Notes: generated by a model not told the origin, from the sequence alone. Counted from the first letter of the stretch, positions 26,801 through 35,741 are shown. The stretch: DNA of 64,000 nucleotides from Marinobacter sp. SS5-14b (GCF_030541005.1 NZ_JASSVM010000001.1:186001-250000), one strand, 5' to 3'. Numbers and translations are program-made.

Positions 26801-27597
26801 TTGAAGTGCCCAGAGGCAGCATTGAGATAAAGGGGTTGCCCGAGTCGGCGGTTTCGGTCTCGGAAGATGAGCAGGTTGTCGGTGTTCAGCGAGAAGAGCC
26901 GACCATCCGCGCGATGCTGATGGACATCACCGTGGTGGTTGGCGAAGAAGAGGTGGGTTTTGATGCTTTTGGCCTGACAGGAAATCTGGAAGGAACGCTG
27001 CGCATCGGCAACAACATGGATACCCGGGGCGCCTTGCGGCTGGTAAACGGCCGTTACGAGGCCTTTGGCCAGGAGCTGGATCTGCGCAGGGCGAGGGTGG
27101 TGTTTGTAGGCGCGCTTACCGAACCTTACCTGGACATTGAAGCGGTGCGGGAAGTCGATACGGTTGTCGCGGGTATAAGACTGAGCGGCCCGGTCAGCGC
27201 ACCGGAAACCGAGGTGTTTTCCGAGCCTGCAATGCCCCAGAGCGATGCGTTGTCTTACGTGATCCTGGGCCGTCCACCTCGCGGCAGAGGGGACGAAGGG
27301 CAGATGAGCCAGGCCGCGATATCGCTCGGGCTCACTCAGACCAGCAAGTTCACGCAAGGTATTGGTGAGGAGCTGGGCATAAAAAACCTGATTCTTGAAG
27401 CGGAAGGCTCCGGCGATCAGGCTGCCGTGGTTGCCAGTGGTTATATTACGGATGAGCTCAGTCTGCGTTACGGAGTGGGCATCTTCGAGCCGATCACCAC
27501 CGTGGCACTGCGCTATGATCTCGGCCGCTACTTCTACCTGGAGGCTGCCAGCGGGCTGGCAGCGTCACTGGATATTTTCTATACCCGGGATTTCTGA
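23821..27597 (+). CDS. tamB: translocation and assembly module inner-membrane protein TamB
   Basis: An AsmA-like bridge protein of 1,258 residues from the GTG at 23821, which overlaps the tamA stop (GTGA). One N-terminal membrane helix (about 27-50, WWFWLLVILAVVLLLPVL) is followed by a long periplasmic beta-taco region of repeating short strands and the C-terminal DUF490/TamB domain (GNLEGTLRIGNNMDTRGAL; YVILGRPPRGRGDEGQMS; ending in the aromatic DIFYTRDF). Length is typical. A longer in-frame start (23719) lies inside tamA and is unlikely. Confidence 0.93.
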   Translation: MTTKNAQPNHDSQPKTGRVPLRRRWWFWLLVILAVVLLLPVLLVGLVLVALNTETGTAWTIEKIPGLNTKAGNGSLLGQWQAESLEWQGYGVGVLVQSPEVDWSPSCLFELTLCLETLKATRIEVGVQPSESNESDESGAITLPEINLPLALNVRDVDLGPLTVNESAIWDRVELRTSASGASLQIDHAFYKLGGIRVTASGRAEMRRDWPLDINVTAELPPPSGDAWQIGLNLAGSVRQLRVTGQSEGYLDASLNGQVEPLNNSLPANLTVQSPAFLAHDSLPPTLTLNQLVVGLNGSLAKGFAAESSAVLPGTTGEISLALKGVVTTGDVSDLVLSLSGPAASERQQPGTFEARGEVSWSEGLEANAKLNLDAFPWYGLIPGIQPPPVVLEALQGQATYRDGSYDADLGARVSGPLGSANLRTRVNGNLESLSIRQLEMTTGAGSLSGHGELGFSGPLSWQAALELNQFNPGYWLPVLESSLNGQVNSEGELQEGELPAMSADWALQGTWQQQEANAEGRLTSDGSDWLLDDLLLTVGENRVTGSGRYGADIAADFAVLLPQPGALVPGLEGELSAQLTASGNVQKPQATLSLGAQELAWQDLLRVGSAEIQAELAAGEVLDATLAAKSIKASGQDVDEVMLSVNGTRENHQVSLTASHPEVSLLLDFVGSLGVNLASWSGALTRGEIDVPEPGQSWVLDQPADLVYSADGVLSFGAHCWRWQDSSVCAGEQQLWPDPRIAYQITRFPALALEPLFPETFRWTAMLDADIELSYTDAGPDGRISVDAGEGTFEFLVLDKWEKLSHRTLTVDALLKPEQAELSFALSGPELGEFSTRLAVDPISEQRTVDGQFSLKNLDLAFLSAFAGLEEVKGQVNGEGTLAGPLLKPEITGELALTEGRLQDTKLPLPLEEVVLVLEFLGYSADISGRWQSNDRSQGQLSGTLNWQQEPELALNVSGNRLPVNIEPYASVEVAPDLDIRFGSGELAVSGRVEVPRGSIEIKGLPESAVSVSEDEQVVGVQREEPTIRAMLMDITVVVGEEEVGFDAFGLTGNLEGTLRIGNNMDTRGALRLVNGRYEAFGQELDLRRARVVFVGALTEPYLDIEAVREVDTVVAGIRLSGPVSAPETEVFSEPAMPQSDALSYVILGRPPRGRGDEGQMSQAAISLGLTQTSKFTQGIGEELGIKNLILEAEGSGDQAAVVASGYITDELSLRYGVGIFEPITTVALRYDLGRYFYLEAASGLAASLDIFYTRDF

Positions 27598-27609
27598 GTG
27601 CCTGGCGGG

Positions 27610-28302
27610 TCAATCCAGCTCGAAGGTGGCGCTGACACTGGCACGAACTTCCCTGGGGCCCACGCTGGAGACTGTGTCTCCGCCGGATTTTGCCTCAGCC
27701 ATCATCATCGGAACAGGCCGGTGGCCACCACTGATATTGATGGTAACAACGTCTCCGCAGCTTTTGTCGAGCTGCTCTGCCACGAATGTGCATTGGTCTC
27801 TGGCATCCTTAATGGCGAGCGCCAGAGCCTGTCTCTGAAGGTCTGGTTCGTTTGAGTGGAAAAACTGATGACTGCCCAGGTGGTATTGCAGTCCAAGTTT
27901 TTGTGCCTGATCCAGCAGCGGGTTCAAAAGCTCAAGATCACGGATCGCAAAGCTGACCGTCTGGCTGGCTACCGCAAGCTGCTCTGGTTTCTGCCCGTGC
28001 TCCTGTATTGGCAGGGAGCGGGTATAGAGATTGACGTCAGCATCTGAGTAATCATCAAGCTGGTCACGCAGGTTCTGAATGCCTTTTCGCCATTGTGTCA
28101 TGGTATCCGCGACCTGCTGGGAGGCCTTTTCAGGCAGCTTGTGCTCGGCGCTGGCGGTAAACTGAAGCCGGGCGCTGTCTGGGGTATAGCTCACAATGCC
28201 TTCGCCGCTCAGGCTGACTTCGCCTGCTGACGCAGCGACCGGAGCCAGAACGGAGGCCAGCACAACCGTTGCCAGGCCAGGTGCTCGATAAGGGTGTGAC
28301 AT
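27610..28302 (-). CDS. periplasmic SIMPL domain protein (DUF541)
   Basis: 230 residues with a Sec signal peptide (cleavage near ASA-GE, about residue 26), then the SIMPL/DUF541 fold: VSLSGEGIVSYTPDSARLQF, central helices with VADTMTQWRKGIQNLRDQL, and C-terminal VSSVGPREVRASVSATFEL. The family is exported and of unclear function. It begins 2 bases after the glutamine amidotransferase stop, so it is the third gene of an amidoligase operon, an unusual context. Convergent with tamB. Confidence 0.88.
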   Translation of the reverse strand: MSHPYRAPGLATVVLASVLAPVAASAGEVSLSGEGIVSYTPDSARLQFTASAEHKLPEKASQQVADTMTQWRKGIQNLRDQLDDYSDADVNLYTRSLPIQEHGQKPEQLAVASQTVSFAIRDLELLNPLLDQAQKLGLQYHLGSHQFFHSNEPDLQRQALALAIKDARDQCTFVAEQLDKSCGDVVTINISGGHRPVPMMMAEAKSGGDTVSSVGPREVRASVSATFELD

Positions 28303-28304
28303 AG

Positions 28305-29048
28305 TCAGTTTCCTTCTGAAGTCTTTGGGGGGTTATCGCTTTCGAGGCGCTGAAGTTTTCGCGCACAGGCAGCTTGTACAAAATGGCTGAAAATGCGTCG
28401 ATGGCCAGGGTGGTAAAGAAGGTATTCCGGGTGCCATTGAACGCCCATCATCCATTGCTGACCGGTGCTTTCAATGGCTTGCACAAAGAGGTCATTATCT
28501 ACCGCCGTCACCCGCAAGCTACGGCCAAGTCGTTTGATGGCCTGGCTGTGAATGCGGTTGGCGCCAATCTTATGACTTGGCATGAGTGCGCCAATACGGC
28601 TTCCGATGACCAGATGAACGGTTTGCAGGGGCAGCAACAGAGGGCGGTGCCGTGTTCTGACCCTCAGTGGGGTGACGTTCTGGCACAGAGAGCCACCTTG
28701 AAAGATATTGATGAATTGGGCTCCGCGGCAAATGCCCAGCACCGGAATGCCCAAGGCTTCCGCCTGCTCCAGCAACCGGTAATCGGTTTCATCCCGCTTC
28801 GGGCTGTAACTCGCTGTCACTTGCGGCTGCTGATCATAACGTTCCGGGTGTACATGCGTGCCGCCGGACAACACCAGCCCGTCCAGCAGGGCCACGTTGG
28901 TGCGGGACCCCGGCCGGATATAGTGAGTGCGAGCGCCATGGAGCTTCAGTCCGAGGCTGATCAGGCGATGGGCAAGGCTCCGGCGGGGCGGGCCGCTTAT
29001 GCCGATGGTAAGCCCGGGAAGCTCCGGGGCTTCCTGGTGATCAGACAT
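28305..29048 (-). CDS. class I glutamine amidotransferase-like protein (peptidase C26 family)
   Basis: 247 residues with an intact class-I triad: nucleophile C107 in VLGICRGAQFINI, H206 and E208 in GVQWHPEY. It resembles PuuD-type gamma-glutamyl hydrolases, which split gamma-glutamyl amide bonds, but no polyamine or PuuA-type gene is adjacent. It overlaps the upstream amidoligase gene by 8 bases, which makes cooperation very likely: in known amidoligase systems a class-I amidotransferase supplies ammonia or removes a gamma-glutamyl-type conjugate (established for the families in general, inference here). Confidence 0.87.
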   Translation of the reverse strand: MSDHQEAPELPGLTIGISGPPRRSLAHRLISLGLKLHGARTHYIRPGSRTNVALLDGLVLSGGTHVHPERYDQQPQVTASYSPKRDETDYRLLEQAEALGIPVLGICRGAQFINIFQGGSLCQNVTPLRVRTRHRPLLLPLQTVHLVIGSRIGALMPSHKIGANRIHSQAIKRLGRSLRVTAVDNDLFVQAIESTGQQWMMGVQWHPEYLLYHPGHRRIFSHFVQAACARKLQRLESDNPPKTSEGN

Positions 29049-30042
29049 AGCCGCGCTCTTGCAGCCAGTGTGCGGTGGTTTCCTCCCACGAATGCGTCAG
29101 GTTGTGAAGGCTGAACTTCCTGGCCGCCAGAAATTCATGCCGCAGTTCGGCCAGGTGCTCCCGGTGATTAGCCACCTGCTCCAGAATCACCCAGTCATTC
29201 CACACCGACGAAAAGTGCCAATCCGGGTTATCGATGTCGCAATCCGGCAAGCGATAGTGAAGCGTTGGTCTGCTTTTGATTCGGGGGTCATCAACATACT
29301 CGGCAAGTAGTTCGGCATCCAGGTGCGCAAACAGGGGCAGAAGGTCGAGCGCCTTGTTGCGGGTGGGGTTGTAGTGCAGATAATCCGACATCAGCGTTTT
29401 GATATCCGGCGCATAGTCATCGGCCATCAGCTTTTCGGTATACCGGCTGCTCCAGGGTTCTATGTAGGTAGTAAACTTCCGACTGATATCAATCTGATGC
29501 CGGGATTTGAGCCAGTCGTACAAAGCGGCAAATGCCTGCAGATAGCGCACGATGGTATCAGGCTCGAGATCCGGGAGCTCCGGGTTCAGTTGCAGTCCGA
29601 AGGCATAGTAAATTGCCTCGCGGCTGCCAACCGCACCCAGTTCCCGAAGCTCATCCATCAGATTCTCGACGAGATCGAGACGGTAAAAAGCCAGAGGTGG
29701 CCCGACGATTTCGAGCGGCACAATCTTTTCAGCGGCGAAATCGATCACATCCATGGCGTGGGTGCCAAATTCACGTACGGCTTCGGGCAGCCGCTTGTCG
29801 GCAAGATCGAGGTCTTTGATCGGGTCTGAATCCAGTTCGATGGTAAAGGTGCCCGCGTCAGTTTGCAGGCTGGTCACGTAACGTGATTTGAGCTCGGGTG
29901 TGCCATCGAGGAGGCGCCCCGAATGTTCGACCAGCGCGTCATAACTCAATCCTGAAAGTTCAATTTCTACGCCGACTCGTCGTTCACTCCCGTCGGCACC
30001 GTGAGTGTGATCAGGCATGTTGCATCGGTGATGGGGGGTCAT
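29041..30042 (-). CDS. putative amidoligase (COOH-NH2 ligase-type, Amidoligase_2)
   Basis: 333 residues from the ATG at 30042 (MTPHHRCNMPDHTHG); an upstream GTG at 30081 would add 13 residues. The N-terminal VGVEIELSGLSYDAL matches the GxEIE strand of the glutamine synthetase-like amidoligase fold, followed by AGTFTIELDSDPI and the acidic/aromatic AAEKIVPLEIVGPPL, FGLQLNPELPDLEPDTIVRY and THSWEETTAHW segments. The family is predicted to form amide bonds using ATP, with peptides or small amines as substrates. First gene of a three-gene minus-strand operon with an amidotransferase and a SIMPL protein. Substrate unknown. Confidence 0.78.
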   Translation of the reverse strand: MTPHHRCNMPDHTHGADGSERRVGVEIELSGLSYDALVEHSGRLLDGTPELKSRYVTSLQTDAGTFTIELDSDPIKDLDLADKRLPEAVREFGTHAMDVIDFAAEKIVPLEIVGPPLAFYRLDLVENLMDELRELGAVGSREAIYYAFGLQLNPELPDLEPDTIVRYLQAFAALYDWLKSRHQIDISRKFTTYIEPWSSRYTEKLMADDYAPDIKTLMSDYLHYNPTRNKALDLLPLFAHLDAELLAEYVDDPRIKSRPTLHYRLPDCDIDNPDWHFSSVWNDWVILEQVANHREHLAELRHEFLAARKFSLHNLTHSWEETTAHWLQERGYV

Positions 30043-30155
30043 GGTGAGGCTCTGCATCCTTATCAAGGCTTTGAACTTCACCTTAACATACCGTGAATAT
30101 ATCGCCTGTTACCGATAAGAAAAAGTAAAGAGCAGGGTTTACACTGGATAAAACA

Positions 30156-30189
30156 CTGTATATAGTCAAATCACTGTATAAAAACCCAG
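30156..30189 (+). promoter_or_regulatory. LexA (SOS) box region upstream of lexA
   Basis: CTGTATAAAAACCCAG at 30174-30189 differs from CTGT-N8-ACAG at one base. A second left half-site CTGTATATA lies at 30156. Two boxes before lexA are usual in gammaproteobacteria and indicate autorepression. Confidence 0.7.
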
Positions 30190-30213
30190 GCACGTTGACC
30201 CGGAGCGCCCTTG

Positions 30214-30822
30214 ATGAAGCTGACCGCCAGACAGTCCCAGGTGTTGGACATTATCCGACGCTACCTTGATGAGACCGGTTATCCGCCTACCCGTGCAGAA
30301 ATCGCCGCGGAGCTGGGCTTTCGTTCAGCTAATGCTGCGGAAGAGCACCTCAGGGCACTGGCAAGAAAAGGTGCGATTGAGATGGTTCCCGGTGCCAGTC
30401 GTGGCATCCGGTTGCCTGAAGCTGAGCCTGATCTGGGCTTGCCGGTGATTGGTCAGGTGGCGGCCGGTAGCCCCATTCTTGCCCAGGAGCACATTGAGGA
30501 TCACTGCGCCCTTCAGCCGGATTTCTTCTCTCCGACAGCGGATTATCTTCTTCGCGTTCGGGGTATGAGTATGAAGGATATCGGCATCATGGATGGCGAT
30601 CTGCTGGCGGTTCACAGAACCCAGGATGTTCACAACGGCCAGGTTGTTGTGGCCCGGGTGGGTGACGAGGTTACGGTCAAGCGGTTCCGGAAAGAAGGTA
30701 ATAAAGTCTGGCTGATTGCAGAGAACGAAGAGTTTGGTCCCATTGAAGTGGATCTAACCGAACAGGAGCTCTTTATTGAGGGTCTGGGCGTGGGTGTCAT
30801 CCGGCGTTCAGAGCTGCATTGA
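30214..30822 (+). CDS. lexA: LexA repressor / self-cleaving protease
   Basis: SOS repressor of 202 residues from the ATG at 30214 ([11 protein letters not shown]), GGAG 8 bases upstream; a TTG 3 bases earlier is the alternative. An N-terminal winged helix-turn-helix (about 1-70) is followed by the A84-G85 cleavage site (QVAAGSP) and the catalytic dyad S119 (GMSMKD) and K156 (TVKRFRK), the same numbering as E. coli LexA. The next gene is sulA, 43 bases later, the order seen in Pseudomonas. Confidence 0.98.
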   Translation: MKLTARQSQVLDIIRRYLDETGYPPTRAEIAAELGFRSANAAEEHLRALARKGAIEMVPGASRGIRLPEAEPDLGLPVIGQVAAGSPILAQEHIEDHCALQPDFFSPTADYLLRVRGMSMKDIGIMDGDLLAVHRTQDVHNGQVVVARVGDEVTVKRFRKEGNKVWLIAENEEFGPIEVDLTEQELFIEGLGVGVIRRSELH

Positions 30823-30865
30823 GAATCCGAAAATCTGTTTTGCGTTAACCGCAGGTAGGTGAGTT

Positions 30866-31345
30866 ATGGAACAGTTGAGTTTCAATCAGAACGTAGCGTT
30901 TCAGTCGGCGGCCGTTGTGCCGGCCCAAGCCGTCGCCTCTGGATACAGACGGTCAGGCGTTCGCCGCTCATCACCTGAGGCGGCAGAGTTTCGCGGCAAT
31001 GTAACCGAGATCATATTGCCGGAAGGGCAGGTTGAAAACTTCCAGATGCTGCTGCCCATGCTCACTCAGCTCAACCAGGAAAAGCGGTGGCTTGCCTGGA
31101 TAGATCCACCGGCAGCTCTGGTTGGAAAATGGCAGAAAATGCACGGTATTGTTGCCAGCGAAATTCTGGTGCTGCGTTCAACGGCGGACATTCCCGCACA
31201 ACAGCTTGCTGAATTGGCGCTGGGTGCGGGTACCTGTCATGCCGTTGTTCTATGGACCAACAAGTTGGCGCGGTCGGCGTTTGAATCTCTGCAAAAAGCA
31301 TCGGCGCAAGGCAATAGCCATGGGGTTATTCTTCGCCAGAGATAA
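30866..31345 (+). CDS. sulA: SOS cell-division inhibitor SulA-like
   Basis: 159 residues. An N-terminal variable arm is followed by the SulA core GNVTEIILPEGQVENFQMLLPML, EKRWLAWIDPP and LVLWTN-type segments (HAVVLWTNKLARSAFESLQKA). It blocks FtsZ polymerisation after DNA damage. Downstream of lexA in one transcript, so induced when LexA is cleaved. Typical length for the Pseudomonas type. Confidence 0.92.
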   Translation: MEQLSFNQNVAFQSAAVVPAQAVASGYRRSGVRRSSPEAAEFRGNVTEIILPEGQVENFQMLLPMLTQLNQEKRWLAWIDPPAALVGKWQKMHGIVASEILVLRSTADIPAQQLAELALGAGTCHAVVLWTNKLARSAFESLQKASAQGNSHGVILRQR

Positions 31346-31351
31346 GTATTA

Positions 31352-31612
31352 TCAGTGAAGTGTGTAATGGGGCCTGGAGTCGGGAAGCTCGTTTTCGTCG
31401 TCGTCCCAGTCGACATCATGGGCAATGGTGCCCGCCGCTTCGATACCTGCCGCGATCATGGCCTTGGCGACATTCATGTCGCGGTCTTCCATCATCTCCC
31501 GCGCTTCTGGCGAGAATGAAATGCGAACTAGCGGAGCTGCATCATCATCTATCCGGCGCAGTGCGTAGTCGCCGTCAGAAAGTTGAACTATCTCGAAAAA
31601 CGATGGTGACAT
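31352..31612 (-). CDS. conserved hypothetical protein (Pseudomonas PA3009-like position)
   Basis: 86 residues, soluble, acidic (WDDDENELPDSRPHY near the end) with a core FFEIVQLSDGDYALRRIDDD. No membrane segment or cysteines. Convergent with sulA, 6 bases apart, and on the same strand as the DUF6586-like gene. A protein of this kind lies in the same place near lexA/sulA in pseudomonads, which supports it being a real gene. Function unknown. Confidence 0.75.
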   Translation of the reverse strand: MSPSFFEIVQLSDGDYALRRIDDDAAPLVRISFSPEAREMMEDRDMNVAKAMIAAGIEAAGTIAHDVDWDDDENELPDSRPHYTLH

Positions 31613-31679
31613 TCTTTAGACCTTTATCCTGATGCGTTCTGTTCTTGAGTCTTGCTTGCTTGGCAGGCTGTGGTGAGAT

Positions 31680-32183
31680 TCACCATTCGCCGTGCTGGTC
31701 TTCCAGTGCGCGGGCAAATTCTGCCATTGCTTTCAGGGTTTGCTGCAAGCGTTCAGATGAGCGATCCGGCCCTTCCTCTGCAGATATAGCAATGATGTTT
31801 TCGGCCGACACGGTTTTTTTCGGGGCTGCCGGCTGCACCATGGATCTTTCCAGTTGCCCGAGGTGGTTCCACCAGCTGCGATGGTCATCACAGAGCAATT
31901 CAAGGTTTTCGATTTCCTGAACCTCGTAGGGAATCAGTGCCTTGAGCTCGGCAAGCGAGCTGGGCGTTGCATGTTTTTGCTGGTGATAACGCGCTATCAT
32001 GATCAGCAGCGTACTTCTGCCACGAAGTAAAAGTTCCGTGGCTCCCTGCGTAAGTGCTTCTCTGAGTGCCGCTGGCGGCTGGCCTGAAACCTGTGCGTGT
32101 TCATCAGCGTGTTCAAGCTGTGCCAACAGTATTTTGGCCATATACAGATTTTGAGAAACCAGCGAATACCATTGTGATGCCAT
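31680..32183 (-). CDS. DUF6586-like conserved protein
   Basis: 167 residues, soluble and helical, beginning MASQWYSLVSQNLYMAKILLAQLE, a pattern of small conserved proteins next to lexA-sulA in Pseudomonas (DUF6586). The central LAELKALIPYEVQEIENLELLCDDHRSWW block contains a paired Trp near 120. No catalytic motif. With the 86-residue gene it forms a short minus-strand unit. Function unknown. Confidence 0.75.
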   Translation of the reverse strand: MASQWYSLVSQNLYMAKILLAQLEHADEHAQVSGQPPAALREALTQGATELLLRGRSTLLIMIARYHQQKHATPSSLAELKALIPYEVQEIENLELLCDDHRSWWNHLGQLERSMVQPAAPKKTVSAENIIAISAEEGPDRSSERLQQTLKAMAEFARALEDQHGEW

Positions 32184-32388
32184 AAGCGACCTGCCAAAAG
32201 GAGAGCTGCGCCATTGATCAAGCCGGGCAGTGTATCATTTTTGGTCAGGCATTTCTCCCTGCTTTGCCGGGTATCTCTGTCACAAGAAACTACAAACATT
32301 CACTTGAAACAAGCGTTTGAATTTGGCAAAAAGAGCGCACTTTGGGTGAAATTCAATCACTCGCGAGACACATGTTGGAGGTTAAGGG

Positions 32389-33747
32389 ATGCGAAACCGT
32401 CTATATGCGGCCGTTACAGCAGTAATTTTGGGCGTTTCCGGTCCGGTTTGGGCCAAAGTTTCTCCCGCGGAAGCAGAGCGGTTGAAGGGTGAGTTGACGC
32501 CGGTTGGTGCTGAGCGCGCTGGCAACGCTGCGGGTACCATCCCAGAATGGCAGGGTGGCCTGGCAACCCCTCCCGCCAACTGGCGCGAAGGAACCGTGGA
32601 AATCAATCCGTTCCCGGAAGACAAGCCGTTATTTGTGGTGACACAGGACAATCTGGAGCTTTACCGCGACAACCTGACGGATGGCCATATCAAAATGCTG
32701 ACGCAGTATGGCCCTGATTTCGTTATGCCGGTGTACGAGACCCGCCGCACCGCCGCCTTCCCGGAGCACGTTTACGAAAAATTCCTGGAGAATGCGGTTA
32801 CTGCGGAACTGCTGGATAACGGTAATGGCGTTCGTAACACCATTATGACCAGCCCGTTCCCGATCCCCCAGAACGGACTTGAGGTGATCTGGAATCACAT
32901 CCTCCGGTACCGGGGCGAGGAAGTGTCCTTCCGCAGTGCATCAGCGACCCCCCAGCGTGACGGCTCATTCAATGCTGTTGTGAACCACTATGACTATTTC
33001 TTCGCGTACAGCAGAGATGGCGCAGACCTGGCCGACATTGATAACAAAATTTTCTATCTGAAGACGGAAACCCTGGCCCCAAGCACCCTGGCGGGAACCA
33101 TCACACTGGTGCATGAAACTCTGGACCAGATTCGTTCGCCACGCCTTGCCTGGCGTTACGATGCAGGCTCTCGCCGCTTGCGCCGTTCGCCAAACATGGC
33201 CTATGAAACCGATCTGCCGAACTCGTCTTCGTTGCGTTCGGTTGATCAGAAAGACATGTACAACGGTGCACCAAACCAGTACGACTGGGAGCTCAAGGGC
33301 AAGAAAGAACTTTTGGTTCCGTACAATGCCTACAAGCTGCATGATGCAGACGTTCGCCCGGACGACATCATCCGAGCCAATCACATCAATCAGAGCCTGG
33401 CCCGTTACGAGCTGCACCGGGTTTGGGTCGTGGAGGCCAAGCGCCGGACCGGTATTGGCCACATATACGATCGTCGGGTTTTCTACATTGATGAGGACAG
33501 CTGGCAGATTCTGGCATCAGAGGAGTACAACGAGGCTGGAGAGCTCTGGCGGGTTTCCGAAGCTCATAACATCAGTCACTACAGTGTGCCGGTGTTCTGG
33601 ACTACTCTGGAAATGACGTATGATCTGAAAGCACAGCGGTACTACGTTGATGGTCTGAACGACGGCTATCCGGCTTACGATTTTGCCCCTGGCTATCGCG
33701 GAAATGAATTCACCGCGTCGGCTGCCCGTCGAGCGGCCCGCCGGTAA
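32389..33747 (+). CDS. DUF1329 periplasmic protein
   Basis: 452 residues with a signal peptide (about 1-22, cleavage near VWA-KVS) and the long DUF1329 domain: ERLKGELTPVGAERAGN, GTIPEWQGG, LVHETLDQIRSPRLAWRYDAGSRR, RRSPNMAYETD and ELHRVWVVEA are characteristic. The fold resembles LolA/LolB-like half-barrels. Often annotated as an outer-membrane lipoprotein-sorting-like protein, but no lipobox is seen. A strong hairpin follows. Biological role unknown. Confidence 0.9.
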   Translation: MRNRLYAAVTAVILGVSGPVWAKVSPAEAERLKGELTPVGAERAGNAAGTIPEWQGGLATPPANWREGTVEINPFPEDKPLFVVTQDNLELYRDNLTDGHIKMLTQYGPDFVMPVYETRRTAAFPEHVYEKFLENAVTAELLDNGNGVRNTIMTSPFPIPQNGLEVIWNHILRYRGEEVSFRSASATPQRDGSFNAVVNHYDYFFAYSRDGADLADIDNKIFYLKTETLAPSTLAGTITLVHETLDQIRSPRLAWRYDAGSRRLRRSPNMAYETDLPNSSSLRSVDQKDMYNGAPNQYDWELKGKKELLVPYNAYKLHDADVRPDDIIRANHINQSLARYELHRVWVVEAKRRTGIGHIYDRRVFYIDEDSWQILASEEYNEAGELWRVSEAHNISHYSVPVFWTTLEMTYDLKAQRYYVDGLNDGYPAYDFAPGYRGNEFTASAARRAARR

Positions 33748-33761
33748 TACTTTCCTGCCTG

Positions 33762-33785
33762 GCCGCCACCCGTCAGGGTGGCGGC
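33762..33785 (+). terminator. hairpin after the DUF1329 gene, possible terminator
   Basis: Perfect 10-bp stem GCCGCCACCC / GGGTGGCGGC with a GTCA loop, but the T-run is missing. It lies 14 bases after the stop codon. Confidence 0.45.
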
Positions 33786-33840
33786 TGCATTGCGGGTTAT
33801 GCCTGGGGTCTGTGTTCACTCATGTAACAGGAGACAGCCC

Positions 33841-34170
33841 ATGGCGAATTCCGAATCCCTTCTGGCAGAACTCGATCATCTGCAAACCCTTCTGCAAGAC
33901 GCCTTGAAAGCACAAGACTGGGACGCACTGGCGGAGCTCAATAACAGGGTGAAACCGGCTGTGGAGCCGCTCATGATGTTGATGGAGCATGGTGAGGTTG
34001 AGCCCTCGCTGGTGAAGGAGCGGTTGGAGTCGCTGAATCGCTTTGTAGCCGAGGCCGAGCAGAGCGCGACCCGCGCGCGAGAAGAGGCTCGCCAGTCGCT
34101 GCGCGGTGTTAGTAAGAATCGTACCGCCGCCAAAGCCTACGAAAACGTTTCCTCAGGCCGGCCCAAGTAG
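33841..34170 (+). CDS. fliT: FliT-like flagellar protein
   Basis: A 109-residue helical protein from the ATG at 33841, which has GGAG upstream (a longer in-frame start at 33778 adds an unlikely leader). Charged and Leu-rich with the pattern LLAELDHLQTLLQDALKAQDWDAL expected of a FliT/FleP-like export chaperone. It sits immediately upstream of fleQ, as in Pseudomonas (fliD-fliS-fliT-fleQ); fliD and fliS are not in this window. Assignment rests on position as much as sequence. Confidence 0.65.
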   Translation: MANSESLLAELDHLQTLLQDALKAQDWDALAELNNRVKPAVEPLMMLMEHGEVEPSLVKERLESLNRFVAEAEQSATRAREEARQSLRGVSKNRTAAKAYENVSSGRPK

Positions 34171-34292
34171 TGAGGTGCCACGATTGGCGCCATGATGAAG
34201 TTGACTTGGCTCTGGAAATGGCGTCATAAAATTGACTCCTGACGCCGGACAGTCTTAAATACCGCTCAAATCCCCGACAGAGATTTCTGTGC

Positions 34293-35741
34293 ATGTCGAA
34301 AAATAACAAAGTGCTGGTGCTCAGCGAAGACGAGACCCGGCGCCGTGATCTGGTGACCATTCTTGAATTCGTCGGTGAAGAGCAGGTTCTGGCTGGTGAC
34401 GAAGCACTGGCGCTTTTGGCAAGTGAAGACGCGGAACAACGGGAAAGTGCATCCGTTGCGGTGATTAACGGTGAGGATTCCGGTGCCGAGGCCGCCATTG
34501 CGGCTGTGTGTAAGTCTGTACCTGGATTACCCATTTTGTTGGTGGGTGACCTGGATACTGCGGACCTTTCGGATGAGGATGCGGCGCGGTTGATCGCCCG
34601 GATGGAATGGCCGCTGAACTATACCAAGTTTGTAGATTCGCTCTATCGGGCGCAGATCTACCGTGGTCAGTTCAGCCGTTCGCGGGAGCGTGGCCAGCAA
34701 CGCGGTGTTCAGCTTTTTCGTAGCCTGGTCGGTACCAGTCGGCGAGTGCAGCAGGTTCGTCAGCTGATGGAGCAGGTTGCCGATAAAGACGTCAGTGTGC
34801 TGATTACCGGGGAGTCTGGTACGGGCAAGGAAGTGGTCGCCCGGAACCTGCATTATCACTCCTCGCGTCGCGACAAACCCTTTGTTCCCGTCAACTGTGG
34901 TGCCATTCCTGCCGAACTGCTGGAAAGCGAGCTCTTTGGTCACGAAAAAGGGGCCTTTACCGGCGCAATCACGGCTCGGGTGGGGCGCTTTGAGTTGGCA
35001 GAGGGTGGCACGCTGTTTCTCGACGAAATCGGTGATATGCCGCTGAACATGCAAGTCAAAATTCTGCGGGTGCTGCAGGAGCGCACATTTGAGCGGGTGG
35101 GAAGCAATCGCACTCAGTCTGCGGATGTGCGCATTATTGCCGCGACTCACAAGAATCTGGAAAGCATGATTGAAGGTGGCGAATTCCGGGAAGATCTCTA
35201 TTACCGCCTGAACGTGTTCCCCATTGAAATGCCCGCTCTGCGCGAGCGGGTTGAGGATCTTCCTCTGCTCATCAACGAGTTGATCTCGAGGATGGAGAAA
35301 GAAAAGCGCGGCTCCCTCAGAATGAATTCCGCAGCCATTATGAGCCTCTGCCGCCATGACTGGCCCGGCAACGTGAGGGAGCTGGCGAACCTGGTTGAGC
35401 GACTCGCGATCATGCACCCCTATGGCGTGATTGGTGTGCAGGAGCTGCCCAAGAAGTTTCGATATGTGGATGATTATGATGAAAATCGTCCCGTTGAGGA
35501 CAATGGCATGCCGTCAGCGATACCGGGGTTGGTCGGTCTGGATGCGCCAGCTTTGTTGCCGGTTAATGGCATCGATCTTAAAGATTACCTCTCTAACCTC
35601 GAGAAACAGTTGATTCAGCAGGCGCTGGATGAAGCTGCCGGCGTTGTTGCCAGGGCTGCTGAAAAACTCCGGATTCGCAGAACCACCTTGGTGGAGAAAG
35701 TTCGTAAGTACGGCCTTCGGGACGACTCCGACGAATCCTGA
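34293..35741 (+). CDS. fleQ: flagellar master regulator FleQ
   Basis: A sigma-54-dependent activator, 482 residues. An N-terminal REC-like domain (1-125) lacks the normal phosphoacceptor arrangement, as in FleQ. The AAA+ domain has Walker A GESGTGKE (173-180), the sigma-54 contact GAFTGA (220-225) and Walker B LFLDEIGD (241-248). A C-terminal Fis-type helix-turn-helix follows ([22 protein letters not shown]). FleQ responds to c-di-GMP and FleN (encoded at 60163) and drives class II flagellar genes. Directly upstream of fleSR. Confidence 0.95.
   Translation: MSKNNKVLVLSEDETRRRDLVTILEFVGEEQVLAGDEALALLASEDAEQRESASVAVINGEDSGAEAAIAAVCKSVPGLPILLVGDLDTADLSDEDAARLIARMEWPLNYTKFVDSLYRAQIYRGQFSRSRERGQQRGVQLFRSLVGTSRRVQQVRQLMEQVADKDVSVLITGESGTGKEVVARNLHYHSSRRDKPFVPVNCGAIPAELLESELFGHEKGAFTGAITARVGRFELAEGGTLFLDEIGDMPLNMQVKILRVLQERTFERVGSNRTQSADVRIIAATHKNLESMIEGGEFREDLYYRLNVFPIEMPALRERVEDLPLLINELISRMEKEKRGSLRMNSAAIMSLCRHDWPGNVRELANLVERLAIMHPYGVIGVQELPKKFRYVDDYDENRPVEDNGMPSAIPGLVGLDAPALLPVNGIDLKDYLSNLEKQLIQQALDEAAGVVARAAEKLRIRRTTLVEKVRKYGLRDDSDES

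Noticed and set aside
30144..30159. CTGGATAAAACACTGT as an additional LexA box
   Set aside because: The right half does not read ACAG, so it does not fit the palindrome.
34201..34232. TTGACT ... TAAAAT upstream of fleQ as a sigma-70 promoter
   Set aside because: The spacer would be 20 bases, too long to support with confidence.
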